DNA of 64,000 bases. Source: Cycas panzhihuaensis (Eukaryota > Cycadophyta). The stretch is taken from positions 202,561,741 through 202,625,740 of the forward strand of contig CM041465.1 of the NCBI GenBank assembly GCA_023213395.1, in the 5' to 3' direction. Under the pieces are notes generated by a model, which saw only the letters and a list, made by a program, of their open reading frames with translations, did no database searches and had not been told where the DNA came from. The position numbers and the translations under genes were made by a program. Positions 9,801 through 20,339 of this stretch are shown piece by piece; the stretch's first letter is position 1, and each line of letters begins with the position of its first letter.

Positions 9801-11415
9801 CTACCATCATTATTTCGGAACATCGATGTAGTGGATTGATCTGCATATTCAGAGGCTTTGTCAGGTTTTGTGAGCGAGCTGCATGATTTCTTATATCTGA
9901 ATCGATTTTCAACCCCTGAAAGAACCTGGACAGCCTTCGACGACTTTTGCCTGCCAATAAATGCTGAAGCGTTGACAGAGTTTGATATTTTGTTGAGAGC
10001 ATTAAAATTTATATGCTACTGAAGTGGCATTGACATATAATGAGCAGCAGACCTAGTGGTTGAAACAGTCCCTGTATAGGTTGTGATCCCATGCGGGGGG
10101 CTGGCTGCTGGAAAACCTGGAGCGGGGCCGCTTTAGATTTTACGGGGCCAAGCGGGGAAATGGGGTCCCATGGATTCACCAACTTTTTCCGTTGCCCTTT
10201 TCAAGTGTCACTTCCCGCCGTGCCATAGCTCTCTTCCACACGAGTATTTTTTTCAGTATACTAAATTTGTGCATCAGTATTCTGTTCCATATACATAATT
10301 AAATACATAACTAATCAAATGATATTATAATAGAGTCGTATAATTGAGTACGCATTTGCTTAATTCAACGACGTAATTTTTGCGTCGCTGAAAATTGGAG
10401 AAGTTGAACAGGTCCGCTTCGGAAATCCCGGAGAAATTCACTCTTCTCATGAGAGCGGGTGCCCATTCAGTGCATAGAACCGCCTAAGCCGCTGGTTAAG
10501 CGGTCCAACCTCCCTGCATGGGACTGCGCTCTTACTTATTCATACATTCTAGGAAGCCGAATTTGAACATTTTGTGTTTGTTGATCTTAATTTGAATATG
10601 ATACATGAGACATGTAAAAGGAACACAAAATAGCTCATATTTAGTTACTTGTCGTCAAACATTAATTAAGGTAAAATCTTCTGAATTTTTATAGAATGTG
10701 CTGTTTATTAATTGTCAGAGGCCGATTAATGGGAGTAATGTCGTGTTTAGCTGTGTTGTGTTATTTCTCGTGGGATGTGGTTGGTATGAATATCATTTTA
10801 TTTGAAGTTCTCGCTTCAATTGAAAGCGCTGGTTTTGCCTTAGCTCACGTAAGTCTTCTTTTTTTTTATTTCTATGAACCAATTGATTCTCCTTTGCTAC
10901 TATCACCACTAGAAACTTTTGTGTTAAGGGAAGTTATTATGTTACTTTCTACCTACTCTCTTGATGGAACATTTCTCAATTAAATGTCTCAAAGCACCAA
11001 AGTCACATTGGTGGACAACTACTACCTCTAAGCATGGCATGAGAATTGAACCAAAGCCCTAAGAAGTAAACTAGCCATGATGAAACCTCTAATTTATGTC
11101 TTAAAATGAATGTCATAATTGTATGATTCTTAGTTTTTCAAAGATGACAATGAAGATTGATGTTTTTATCTTCGATCTTAGTTTAGTTAAATATTATAAT
11201 TGGACTATTCTTATTTTTTAAAGGAGTAGATCAACATGTTAATTTCCTCTAGTTTTAAGGTTATGTTGCAATTTACAAAAGGTTGTTTAAGGCCATTTTA
11301 CACCATCCCCCTTATGTTGCAATAAATCTCAATGTTATACTTATCTAAGCCTTGAAATGGACACAATTCAAGTGAACATATTATTATTATATGCAAAAGA
11401 TCTTAGGTGGTGTAT
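9634..11415. repeat. Diverged segmental duplication, copy A (KCS upstream region)
   Basis: Starting 174 bases upstream of the KCS start codon, this segment is collinear with 27545-29025 in the same orientation. Matching blocks include 9634-9760 with 27545-27680 (TTCCACGTCAT, TTAAAGAGCAGCA, TAAATATCG). Others are 9820-9880 with 27719-27780 (TTGATCTGCATATT), 10550-10870 with 28020-28320 (GTCAGAGGCCGATTAATGGG) and 11025-11390 with 28600-29010 (CATGGCATGAGAATT, CTTGAAATGGACACAA). Divergence and indels are considerable, so the duplication is old. Confidence 0.9.
10075..10530. other. Copy-A-specific insertion of about 450 bases
   Basis: When copy A is lined up with copy B (27545-29025), this GC-richer block has no counterpart. 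The flanks (GTGAAACAG or GTTGAAACAG on the left, GAATTTGA and TTAATTTGAATA on the right) are shared. It may be an inserted element, or sequence lost from copy B. I found no clear terminal repeats or target duplication. Confidence 0.45.
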
Positions 11416-11421
11416 CTCTCT

Positions 11422-11876
11422 TGTTGGAATATGAATTTCACAATTGTCAATGTAATATTTGATCAGTGGTCTAATAGTGATTGGTTAATATGAAAGATTA
11501 TCATACACATGATCAGATTAGTTGATGTAAAAGTAAAATGTGATTGGATATTGATGATATTACACATTGTATAAGGGTAATGCATGTTGTAAAGAAAATT
11601 ACATCACCTAGTCCTCCTTGTAAGGATATGATAACTCACCACATGGTTCATTGATTATTATTTCCAATATAATATCTCGTAAACATTTAGAGGTATTTTT
11701 TTCTATTCATGAATTTTCTATGTTAAACATAGTGTACATATAATATTTGTATACTCGACTCTTTGCTCTTATTATTATTCATTTATTGTACTTATTATAT
11801 ATTTGAATGATCATGCGATTATATTATATCATGCTTGATTATACACTTCTACATAAGTCATTTCATAAAATTTAAT
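11422..11876 (+). repeat. Ty1/copia LTR (5' LTR type)
   Basis: Begins TGTTGGAATATG and ends just before a primer-binding site. About 455 bases, AT-rich, with no ORF. The sequence after the PBS (11890 onward) is too decayed to show gag. It abuts the end of duplication copy A, so its insertion probably set that boundary. Confidence 0.6.
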
Positions 11877-11877
11877 A

Positions 11878-11889
11878 TGGTATTAGAGC
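11878..11889 (+). other. Primer-binding site, initiator-Met type
   Basis: TGGTATTAGAGC differs by one base from the usual plant copia site TGGTATCAGAGC. It sits directly after the LTR at 11422-11876. Confidence 0.7.
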
Positions 11890-13559
11890 TGAGATATAGA
11901 GTAAATGAAGAGATCTTTAAGCATAGATAAAGATCTTAGTGAGACAACAAATGAGAGCTACACAACAAAAGTAAGAACTGGGTTTATATAATAGATGTTG
12001 ATGACTACATACACATGGTGACAATTTTCGCCATCTAAGGATGTTCAATGTATGTGTTATAAAAACTAGTATTGAGTTAGTATGAGTTAATCATAAGGGC
12101 TAGTATGAGTCAGTTTAAGTATTGTTTGAAGAGCCAAAAACTAGTGTATGATAACAAGATGTGACTGCATATTGTAGTATATTGATGATAATTGAGCTTC
12201 ATAAACAATTATGAAAATATAATTTGTTAATTTTATGTAGATGTTATTGTGCATGTTGCTTGCATACACTCAAGATATGCATGGGTTTTGAAGAGACCAC
12301 ACAAAGACAATGAGGAAGCAGGTTGTTGTTCCCTTTTCATTCTTTAGCACATGCCTGTAAATTGGATGAAAATGTAGTAAATATACAATGATGTATGACA
12401 TACATCTCGCCACATATTATGGAATACGATTATCAAGGTTGTTGCAAGCATCTCAATGGAGATTTGCTACCATATTACACCATGATTCTTCATGTTTGAG
12501 TGACATATTCACCATTGAATTTGAGTAGGAAAAAATAGAGTTTTGTAAAGATTTTGAAGCATTTGAGATAGGTATGAGCAAAAAACTTATTTGAAAGTTG
12601 TTATGTAGATATGAAGCCAATTATGTTTGCATACCATATGAGAAACTAAAAAAATGGCAAGATTTTGAGGCAATTATTATTTTATTTATTACACACGATT
12701 TTTGCATTAAAAAAGTTATATTGTGGTATATATGAGGGTTTTGTCATTGTTACATTGTTGACTAATAATGTTGTTAAAGTTGAATGCTATATGAGAATGA
12801 GAGAGTTTGATATTTTCTATGGTCATCATAATCAACTATGAATAACTTCTTAATTGAGCAAAGTGAATGCACAAACATAAACTAGCCCACAAGTTCCCAG
12901 ATATAGGAGGAAATACCATCATGCATAGTATATAGCTCATAGATGTTAAGGCATAAAGACTAATAATAGGACTGTAAATTAAATAGCCACATGATGATAA
13001 GATAAGGTCGTTGGATTGAATTCAACACAAGAAATATTAACGTATAACAGAAGGTAAGACTAGCCTCATGGAACATTCTACACAGAGTACAGTGCTTGAA
13101 ATCATCTCACATTGCTCATCTCACCTGCAAAAGGTCTAATAGTATATTATAGAGTTGAAATCTAATATCCATAGGTTATAAAAGTGGAGATCATAAACGA
13201 CAAACCACAAATCACGTATGATGAAGCAAACGTAGCCCAAATGTGCATAAACATATGCCCATTATTCATAGAATAAAAACACATTAAATTATAGTAATTC
13301 ACTACTGCTCATAAGATCACAAAGGTACAATACCAAGCCACAATATTGAATTTGTCATTCATATTTTTCAATTGTGTGAGGTTGGTTGATAATAAAACAA
13401 TCTGGCAAAGAAATTATAGATTAGAAATCAATTTGAAATCACCAAAATCTTTACCCAAACAATCATGCAAACACAAACCCTAGTAAATGATGGTGAACTC
13501 TTTTTTTTTGTATGAAATATTTTTTAGGAAGTGTAAAATAAATTTAATCAAATTAAAAT
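11890..13559. other. AT-rich stretch, probable copia debris, no readable gene
   Basis: Follows a copia LTR and primer-binding site, so it is probably the decayed interior of that element. All frames are broken every few dozen codons and no motif is recognisable. Confidence 0.45.
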
Positions 13560-13740
13560 ATATTTTTAAGGCTACCTTAGCTCCTAGAGGAATATGAGAT
13601 GGTCGCATGTAAATCTGCATAGCCAAAAGCTAAAATTAAAATGTGTTAATTTCATCTTTTAACCTTATCATGATTTTTTTATGAGATACTATTATAGTTT
13701 AATCCATAACTTTTCTATATGGAGTTAGAATTGAGTGTTA
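13560..13740. repeat. Weak direct repeat, partner near 23540-23720
   Basis: Order-conserved short words (GATGGTC.CATG, AGCTAAAAT.AAA, GTTAAT, CCATAT-like) recur near 23540-23720, just outside the split solo LTR. Similarity is low and seen only by eye. Confidence 0.35.
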
Positions 13741-14105
13741 CTAATTGTGTTGAAAAGAGGATTTCAAGATTGATGCAATGACTAGTTGTAAGGGATAATT
13801 GTAAGCTTACATAAAGGAGATTTTGATCGATAAAAATGAATAAACAATTCTTTGCATCCTAAAAGTTTCATTTTTTTAGTACTTTGAGTTATGTTTTGGT
13901 GATTTTTAGTAATTTTAAAGACTTCTAAATTTATGTTGATATAAAAGATGGTTAATAAAAGGTTTTGAATAAAATATGGTTGAAATTTCATAGAAATAAA
14001 CATGAATGCCTCAATTTATGACAAATTGAAGGCTAAAAATCAAGGATGTGAAGTACATATGTCAAAACCTTGATGATGAAAAAAAAAAACATATATGTGG
14101 GACAT

Positions 14106-14287
14106 TATTTCCTAGCTACCAAGAATGGACATGAATATAACGCCTCTCAAGTAGGCACATGTATACATCTTCACATCTTCTCCTCGTTCATTTTATGACC
14201 TTGTGAGATGCTTTATGGTTACATTTGGTGAGACATTGTTATATAAATAGTCATGATACTTGGATTACCTACTTATTGTATGCTTGT
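14106..14287 (+). repeat. Solo Tat-type LTR, left part (split by insertion)
   Basis: Lines up with the beginning of the E1 and E2 LTRs when these are read on the minus strand (their 37086 and 51094 ends). Shared blocks include TTTC..AGCTAC..AGAATGGACATG with E1 and TT.TGACCTTGT.AGATG with E2. The similarity stops exactly at the insertion point of the element at 14288 and resumes at 20340. The start has TA where E1 and E2 have TG. Confidence 0.82.
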
Positions 14288-14650
14288 TGTTGGGGTTAAT
14301 GATCATCACTCCACTCCCACATTTCACACATGTGGGTGCACACCCCACTCCCACCATTTTACACATGTGAAGGTAAGTCAGGTAAGGTTAAGTTGATTTG
14401 AGTTAAGTTGTTGAGTTATGTAATATTTTATTGTTGTTTGAATTTTAGGGGTTGAAGAGTTTCCCTCCTTCCCCAAACTTTATATTTAGAGGGGTGTGCA
14501 ACCCTGGTGTCTTTAGACACTACCTCTTTTAGAAATTTACTGTGTACTCACTCAAAGATGGATTGAATACAAAGGCTTATGCGTTTATGCAACAATGTTT
14601 TAATTATTTGATTATGCTCTGCTTTATCTCCATCATTATATGATCTTTCA
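14288..14650 (+). repeat. 5' LTR of the LARD-like element
   Basis: Begins TGTTGGGGTTAATGATCATC and ends ATCTTTCA, so it has TG...CA ends. It matches 19963-20339 along its length, at roughly nine bases in ten by eye. A short indel in the middle gives the 3' copy about 14 extra bases. Confidence 0.95.
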
Positions 14651-14652
14651 TT

Positions 14653-14664
14653 TGGTATCAGAGC
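14653..14664 (+). other. Primer-binding site, initiator-Met type
   Basis: TGGTATCAGAGC, two bases after the 5' LTR end. This is the canonical site of plant Ty1/copia and many non-autonomous elements. Confidence 0.93.
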
Positions 14665-15742
14665 ATAGATTATTACCCTGTTGCTCAGTTTTTTGGCCTG
14701 TTAAAGTTTTTTTAGAAGAAAAAAGATTCATTAGCATCTGAAACAGATCTACTCACAACAAGCTAATATTGGTTATATTCATTTTTTGTAAAGTTTATTA
14801 GCAGCTTCTTGTATTATTTTTTATCAAAGATCTGATTATTCTTGATTTATACTTGTAAAATAACACATATTTTCATAGATTTGTGCAAGAGCATAGCTGC
14901 AATTAATAAATATTCAAGATTTCATCACTCTACAAAGTTTTTATTAACAAGTTTTACATATTTTATCAAATACTTGGCCATTTCTGGTGTATTTTATCTA
15001 TTTATTCAATATTTTTTCAGATCTATGTAATATTTAGTGCATATTAAGCCTAACAAGTTTCTTAGAGAAGTTATACTATATGTTTTATTGTCTATTAACC
15101 ATTTTTTTTTCAGGTTTTAGTAAGCTACAATTGATATTCATTTTACTAATTTATCTTTTCATCCGCTTGATGAAAGTGTTGCATATGACTGTTTGTTGGA
15201 ATCTTGGCAAGCCGATCTATCTACTGGAGAAATCAGTTTAAAGTTTCGCCTTGTGTGGAAGAAGATCTTATCCTAAGAAGTCAATCTACTACAAACCTAT
15301 CACAGTGGTATCACCAAGTTCTTCGTATTTTTTATTCAAATACTTTTTATTTATTTGATATATTTTCGTCAATATATTTAAAAGATCTGGTTTCATTTGT
15401 AGTTCCGTTGAATCACCAAGTTCTTCATATTCTTCTATACAAATATATAATTTTTTGAAATATTTCTTCGTTATAACTCTTTATATGGTATATATTGCCT
15501 TGTTCCCATATTGAGTTTATTTTTTTAGATGAAAATAATCCCCCAACCTTTTCAAGTTTGCATTTGTCTTCACTCAGATCTAGTTTAATATTTCTTTTTA
15601 GTTGAATATTTGTATTACAATCTATAATATTCTGCCTACGAAAATAAAATTGATTGTATCCTCTTTCCTTTATTAAATATAAGATGTGCCTCTGTTTAAG
15701 AGTTTTTTGTATAGTTGGGTCTCTACAGGCACTCGCAGACTT

Positions 15743-15868
15743 GAAATCCACTCTCTTATTTCCAAGCATATTTGCATATATCTTTCGTAATGCAACATAT
15801 GAATTTAGTTCTTTGATCAATGATTATTTTCTCCTATTAAGCTGCTTGTTAATCTCAGGAGGATTTCT
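15743..15868 (-). pseudogene. Captured exon fragment of an NPSN-type plant SNARE
   Basis: On the minus strand, one frame reads NPPEINKQLNRRK, a stop, then SLIKELNSYVALRKIYANML and GNKRVDF. This matches the segment of plant NPSN (novel plant SNARE) proteins preceding the SNARE helix, whose hallmark is KELNSYVALKK.Y followed by NKRVDLF. NPSN proteins act in membrane fusion at the cell plate and plasma membrane. The in-frame TAA stands where the family has a Gln codon (CAA). The right edge is preceded by a plausible AG acceptor. Past 15743 the frame stays open but no longer resembles NPSN, as if it entered an intron. No SNARE helix or membrane anchor was found nearby, so only a fragment is present. 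Its orientation is opposite to the element carrying it. Confidence 0.8.
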
Positions 15869-15874
15869 ACCCAT

Positions 15875-17060
15875 TGTGCTTAACACTTAAAATAATCTAT
15901 TAATTGCCACTTTAACCAGCCCATTGGCACTTCTAACTCGATCTCAACATCACCTTTTTCTTGTAATCTGCAAATTTCTTGCATCATATTAGTATTTGTG
16001 CTCTTCATATTCACATCATCGGTAGAGCCCCCATATTTACCTAGATTAGCAGAATGCAATGACTACTTGCACCGAACTACCCTCTAGAGGAATACATCTG
16101 TGCATTGTTGTTAGTGGGCTGCTACCCCCTATAGGGTTGTGCATCATAGGGTACCTAGATAGAGGAGGAGCCTCCATACTATTATTTCCACCTTCTAACT
16201 TTGTCGCCGCCCATCAGAAACCCATTATTTAACCTGACATATGCTACTCTCTCGCCCCCTATGTTCATCTAGACTCCTTGAATGAGCAAATATTCATTTT
16301 CAACTAACTCTACTGTGTTGACAGTTGGCTCCACTAAAAGCCCAGTCTCCCTTGAGTTAAGCCTAGCCACTTCGTCGCTTTGATTGGACGAAGTAGATAG
16401 CATTTTGACACTCTGATTGAACAATAAAAATGTCATTTTTCTCATCTTGACAGTAGAAGGGAGTCGAACTGTTGAAGTCAGTCTTTGAGGATCAATTAAC
16501 TAAATACATTGTTTCAACAATAGTGAAAATAAGAAAATAAATTAGGAGAAAGAAGTAAAAATAATCATCTCACTCTGACTATCTTTGGAAACCAATTTTG
16601 AACCACCAAGAAAATTGGCCTTAGTTCTTCTGAAAGTTCCACCTGAATTAAAGTGAGTCTAGGATAATCCATGGCTATCATGTTTGGTAATACAAAATCT
16701 CTTACAACACTTCGACTGGACTTTCATCTTTCTCAGCCATTACAGAGATATTGAATTGGCTTGAATCCAGACCCCGCCATCTCTTCCTTCACTCGTCCCA
16801 CCAATACCAAATAAAATCCTTACATACTCTCCACGAATGCGTGAGCTCATATCGTCTGCCATTTGATGCCTGTGAGAGAGTGTTGAACATACGACACTCA
16901 CAGGTGAAATATATATGCCAGGCACAGAACCCATACGGTACACCCAACAACATCTTGGCGATTGTTGCTATGGTGAAATACATACGCCAGGGCGCCCAAA
17001 TTTGAATTCATTCGATCTATTCGCGCCTTTGTTACTTGGTACAGGTTGTCGTGCATATCC
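15875..17060 (-). other. Less AT-rich, gene-like segment inside the LARD-like element
   Basis: Base composition is clearly less AT-rich than the rest of the element's interior. The minus strand has several short open stretches, including one starting MAEKDESPVEVL (about 16740 downward) that ends at a stop. I recognise no family. It could be more captured host sequence continuing from the SNARE fragment, or debris of another element. Confidence 0.4.
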
Positions 17061-17063
17061 AGC

Positions 17064-17065
<2 letters not shown>

Positions 17066-17133
<68 letters not shown>
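17066..17133. repeat. (TA)n microsatellite
   Basis: Uninterrupted TA run of about 34 units. Apparent Tyr-Ile repeat ORFs across it on both strands are artefacts. Confidence 0.97.
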
Positions 17134-17135
<2 letters not shown>

Positions 17136-17199
17136 GTTAAGATTTGAAATATTAAGGTTTATCACATTTAATTTTTCTTTATAAAGTTTCAAATTCAAG

Positions 17200-19440
17200 A
17201 CTAGTCCTTTTAAGTCTTAGCCCTCGGTCACATACCTCCTCCACGTGACCTTTAGCTCATTGCTAAAGGGGCCAACATAAACTTTATAAAGTTTTTTCCT
17301 TTTTTTTTTTTTAAATTTTTTATCAAAACATAGGGTATCTGGCTAATTTTTATCATATCTCTTGACTAGAGCATCAATTTCTGATAGAACTTATCCCGTT
17401 GAGTCCAGAATTTTTTGAGGTATAATTTGACTAGTTATTTTCCATATTTGGAGCTGATTTGACATGATTTCAATCAGTTTAAAGTCAATCATTTATTTTT
17501 AAGGACCTTTTAAACTATTTTCACAAAAATCATTTTTTATCAGATTATACTTTATCATCGAAAGATTTTTTTTTTTACCTGGATATACTCTGTAGTAATC
17601 TATTTTCAACAAACTTCATCACCATTTACTCATTTTATTCTTTTGGATTTGATTTAATCATTATTTTAATCGGTGAATGTGACACTTTAGTGTTTTTTAG
17701 CATATTTACATAAAATGTACTACTTATATTTTTAGTTATATTTCTTCAACCAGAAATCAGATTATCAAACCGTAGGATTTGTTGGAATTCTAATTTAGAG
17801 AACTACTACCTGGAGGTATTTTTTGCTTGATTTGACTCATTATCTTGTAGGTTTGAGTAGGTCAAAGTTGACCTTATTTTTACTGCCTATTTTATTAACC
17901 TTAGGAGGACATGTTTTACAATTTTTTTAATATCTTGAGCTTCATAGCTCAGAATTGAGTACCGTCTGATTCTAGTGAAAGATTTTTTAAATATATATAG
18001 TTTTAAGTTGGTTTTATTTCATTTTGAGTCTATTTTGTAGGTTCTCTAAGCTATTCAAGTTTAGGTATATAATAGCTTTTAATTTATCATTATTACATAT
18101 TTTTATACATTATTTCTCAAAGTTTTTAACCGAAAAGTATATTAAGTAGCTTTCTAAATTATATTTGATTATTTTACATTATTCTACAAGTTTTATTACT
18201 AGCATTTCATAATATTTTGAGCCTTAGGCTCTCGTTAAGCCTAAAAAATAGGACTGTATCTTTTGTATATTAAAATCTTGACTTGTAGGAATCTGTTTTT
18301 AAAACGGTCAGTTTCGTTGACTAAATTTTTTATTAATATTCAAATTGGTATAATTTCACCTTATTTTGACATTGTTTAGTACAACTTTAAAGCTGCTCAA
18401 TTTGAGCATTCAAAATATCCCAACAGGCTTATCTTCTAACCCTTTTTTAAGGAGTTCTTTATTTTATTTCTTATTGATCATTTATAATACATATTTGAAG
18501 TTTTTATTTGACTTCCATATAGCTTATTTTAACCTAATTTATAGTAGAAATTGATTATATATATCTAAAGCAAGTGATAAGCCAAGTAGTTCTGTAACTT
18601 AAACAAGTACAATTCATTTTTGTTGGAAGTTTCTTCTTCATTTTTTAATCTTTCTAAAGTGAAAATGTACATATATATTTCAGATTTTTAGCATTATATA
18701 TCTTCATCAAGATAAGAAGATTTCATGTATTAAAAAAAAAGTCATTTTCTTACTCAAATTTGTGGTTATTTATTTGAAAAATTAAAAGCTTAAGAATTCT
18801 TTATTTTTCATCATCAAAGTTATAATTCAGATCTGCATAATTAAAAGAATCTTAGTTACATTCAGAATTTGCTCATATATTCATTATATTTCAAAGTTTA
18901 TATGAAATTATACCTAATAAGTTTGTCATTTATTTGAAAGGCATACACTTATTGAAAATATTTTTTTATTTATCATTGTTGAAAAAGTTCACTTACTTAT
19001 TACACTTATAAAAGTTACATATAGTTGGTCATACGTTCTATTTTCTCAATGTATTTTTTCACTTTCAAATGCATTTTGATTACTTGCATAATTATTTCAA
19101 AGAGTATATTTGAAGTTATATATTTTAAGTTTATTGATTTATTGAGTTCTTTAATTCCTTCTAAAGGCATATATTTTGCTGAGAAGTACAAAATGTTCAC
19201 ATGGTAAAAGCATATTTTTTAAATACTAAAGTTTTCTATAAAATTGTAATCAATCTAAATAAAATATAATTCCCTACTTTTAATGGTCATAATTTTTCAC
19301 AATAGTATAAAACAATGCAAAATTATTTTATTACAAATGATCTTTAAAAATACTTATAAAATGAATATGATTTTAATATTAAAGAAGACATTAAAAAGAT
19401 AATAAAGCCTTAGCTATACTATTTTGCACTATAGATGATA
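17200..19440. other. AT-rich interior of the LARD-like element
   Basis: No readable domain. Only short AT-driven ORFs occur. This filler is typical of non-autonomous elements that have lost pol. Confidence 0.55.
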
Positions 19441-19463
19441 ATGTTTTTTCTAGAGTTTGTGAA

Positions 19464-19868
19464 ATGACAACTTCCAAATTGGTATGGGACACCTTAGCTT
19501 CTACTTATGGGAGAGACACCCTCAATATAAATGCATTTAACGTTGATATTTTTGAGCATGTGAGATACATGCCAAAGCAGATTGATTGTGATGGAAAGAC
19601 CAAGGAGGAGAATTCAAATCAAATACATGATCATCTTGTTACACAAGAAGTTGATCTTCCATTTGAGAGGGAGAACTCTTATGATATGATAGTCACTCAC
19701 AACATAAAGATTTCAAAAGACAAAGTTAAAGTTTCAAAAGATAAAGTTAGAGTTACAGTCATTTACTTTCATTTAAATCAAGCTACATTCACTTGGAGAT
19801 TTTTTGAATCATTCAATGTTAAAGAGACACACATTGCTAAAAGGACAAGGCGAGTTAATAATGATTAA
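19464..19868 (+). pseudogene. Copia-type gag fragment next to the 3' LTR
   Basis: An open frame of 134 codons that begins TTSKLVWDTLASTYGRDT. This resembles the A(K/T)..W..L...Y......... pattern of copia-type Gag proteins (UBN2-like family). The rest is weakly Gag-like and has no zinc knuckle. In an autonomous copia element gag sits just after the 5' LTR. Here it lies within 95 bases of the 3' LTR, so an internal deletion or rearrangement must have occurred. It might alternatively be an unrelated extra ORF. Confidence 0.5.
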
Positions 19869-19950
19869 ACTAAAAGATAAAATTTTAAAGCTTTTTCAAG
19901 TTCAAGTTTCACAAGTTTAAAAAGAAGATAAAGTTGTTCGTGATTACCAT

Positions 19951-19962
19951 TAATGGGGAGAA
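19951..19962 (+). other. Polypurine tract of the LARD-like element
   Basis: TAATGGGGAGAA directly before the 3' LTR start TGTTGGGG. Confidence 0.85.
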
Positions 19963-20339
19963 TGTTGGGGTTAATGATCATCACCTAACTCTCACCTTTC
20001 ACGCATGTGGGTGCACACCCCACTCCCACCATTTTACACCTGTAAGTGCACACATATAAATGTAGGTCAAGTAAAGTTAAGTTGATTTGAGTTAAGTTGT
20101 TGAGTTATATAATATTTTATTATTGTTTAAATTTTAGGGGTTAAGGAGTTTCCCTCCTCCCCTAAACTATATATTTAGAGGGGTGTACAACCCTAGTGTT
20201 TTTAGACACTGCCTCTTTTGGAAATTTACTATGTACTTACTCAAAGATGGATTGAATACAAAGGCTTATGTGTTTATACAATAATGTTTTGATTATTTGA
20301 TTATGCTCTGCTCTGTCTCCATCATTGTATGATCCTTCA
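19963..20339 (+). repeat. 3' LTR of the LARD-like element
   Basis: TGTTGGGGTTAATGATCATC at the start and GATCCTTCA at the end. It matches the 5' LTR at 14288-14650. Confidence 0.95.

Larger units (their letters stand above)
14288..20339 (+). mobile_element. Complete non-autonomous LTR retrotransposon (LARD-like), 6,052 bp
   Basis: A full element with two LTRs (363 and 377 bases), an exact initiator-Met primer-binding site, a polypurine tract, and 5-bp flanks CTTGT (14283-14287) and CCTGT (20340-20344). These differ by one base and read as an aged target duplication. The 5.3-kb interior has no protease, RT, RNase H or integrase. Its only element-like coding piece is a gag-like ORF close to the 3' LTR. 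It also contains an antisense host gene fragment (SNARE) and a TA microsatellite. It must have depended on proteins from another copia-type element. It lies inside a Tat-type solo LTR, with which it shares no sequence. Confidence 0.93.

Noticed and set aside
10045-10110. tRNA-derived SINE with A- and B-box-like words
   Set aside because: The A-box-like part (GTTGAAACAG) is also in duplication copy B, so it is flanking sequence. No tail or target duplication was found.
10696-10983. 95-codon hydrophobic ORF upstream of KCS
   Set aside because: The homologous copy near 28150-28400 has early stops and indels, so the frame is not conserved and is probably chance.
15204-15458. ORFs in the AT-rich interior of the LARD-like element (also 18366-18554, 19015-19207)
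   Set aside because: No motif, composition-driven, and overlapping on both strands.
16915-17198. ORFs with long Tyr-Ile runs on both strands
   Set aside because: Produced by the (TA)n microsatellite at 17066-17133.
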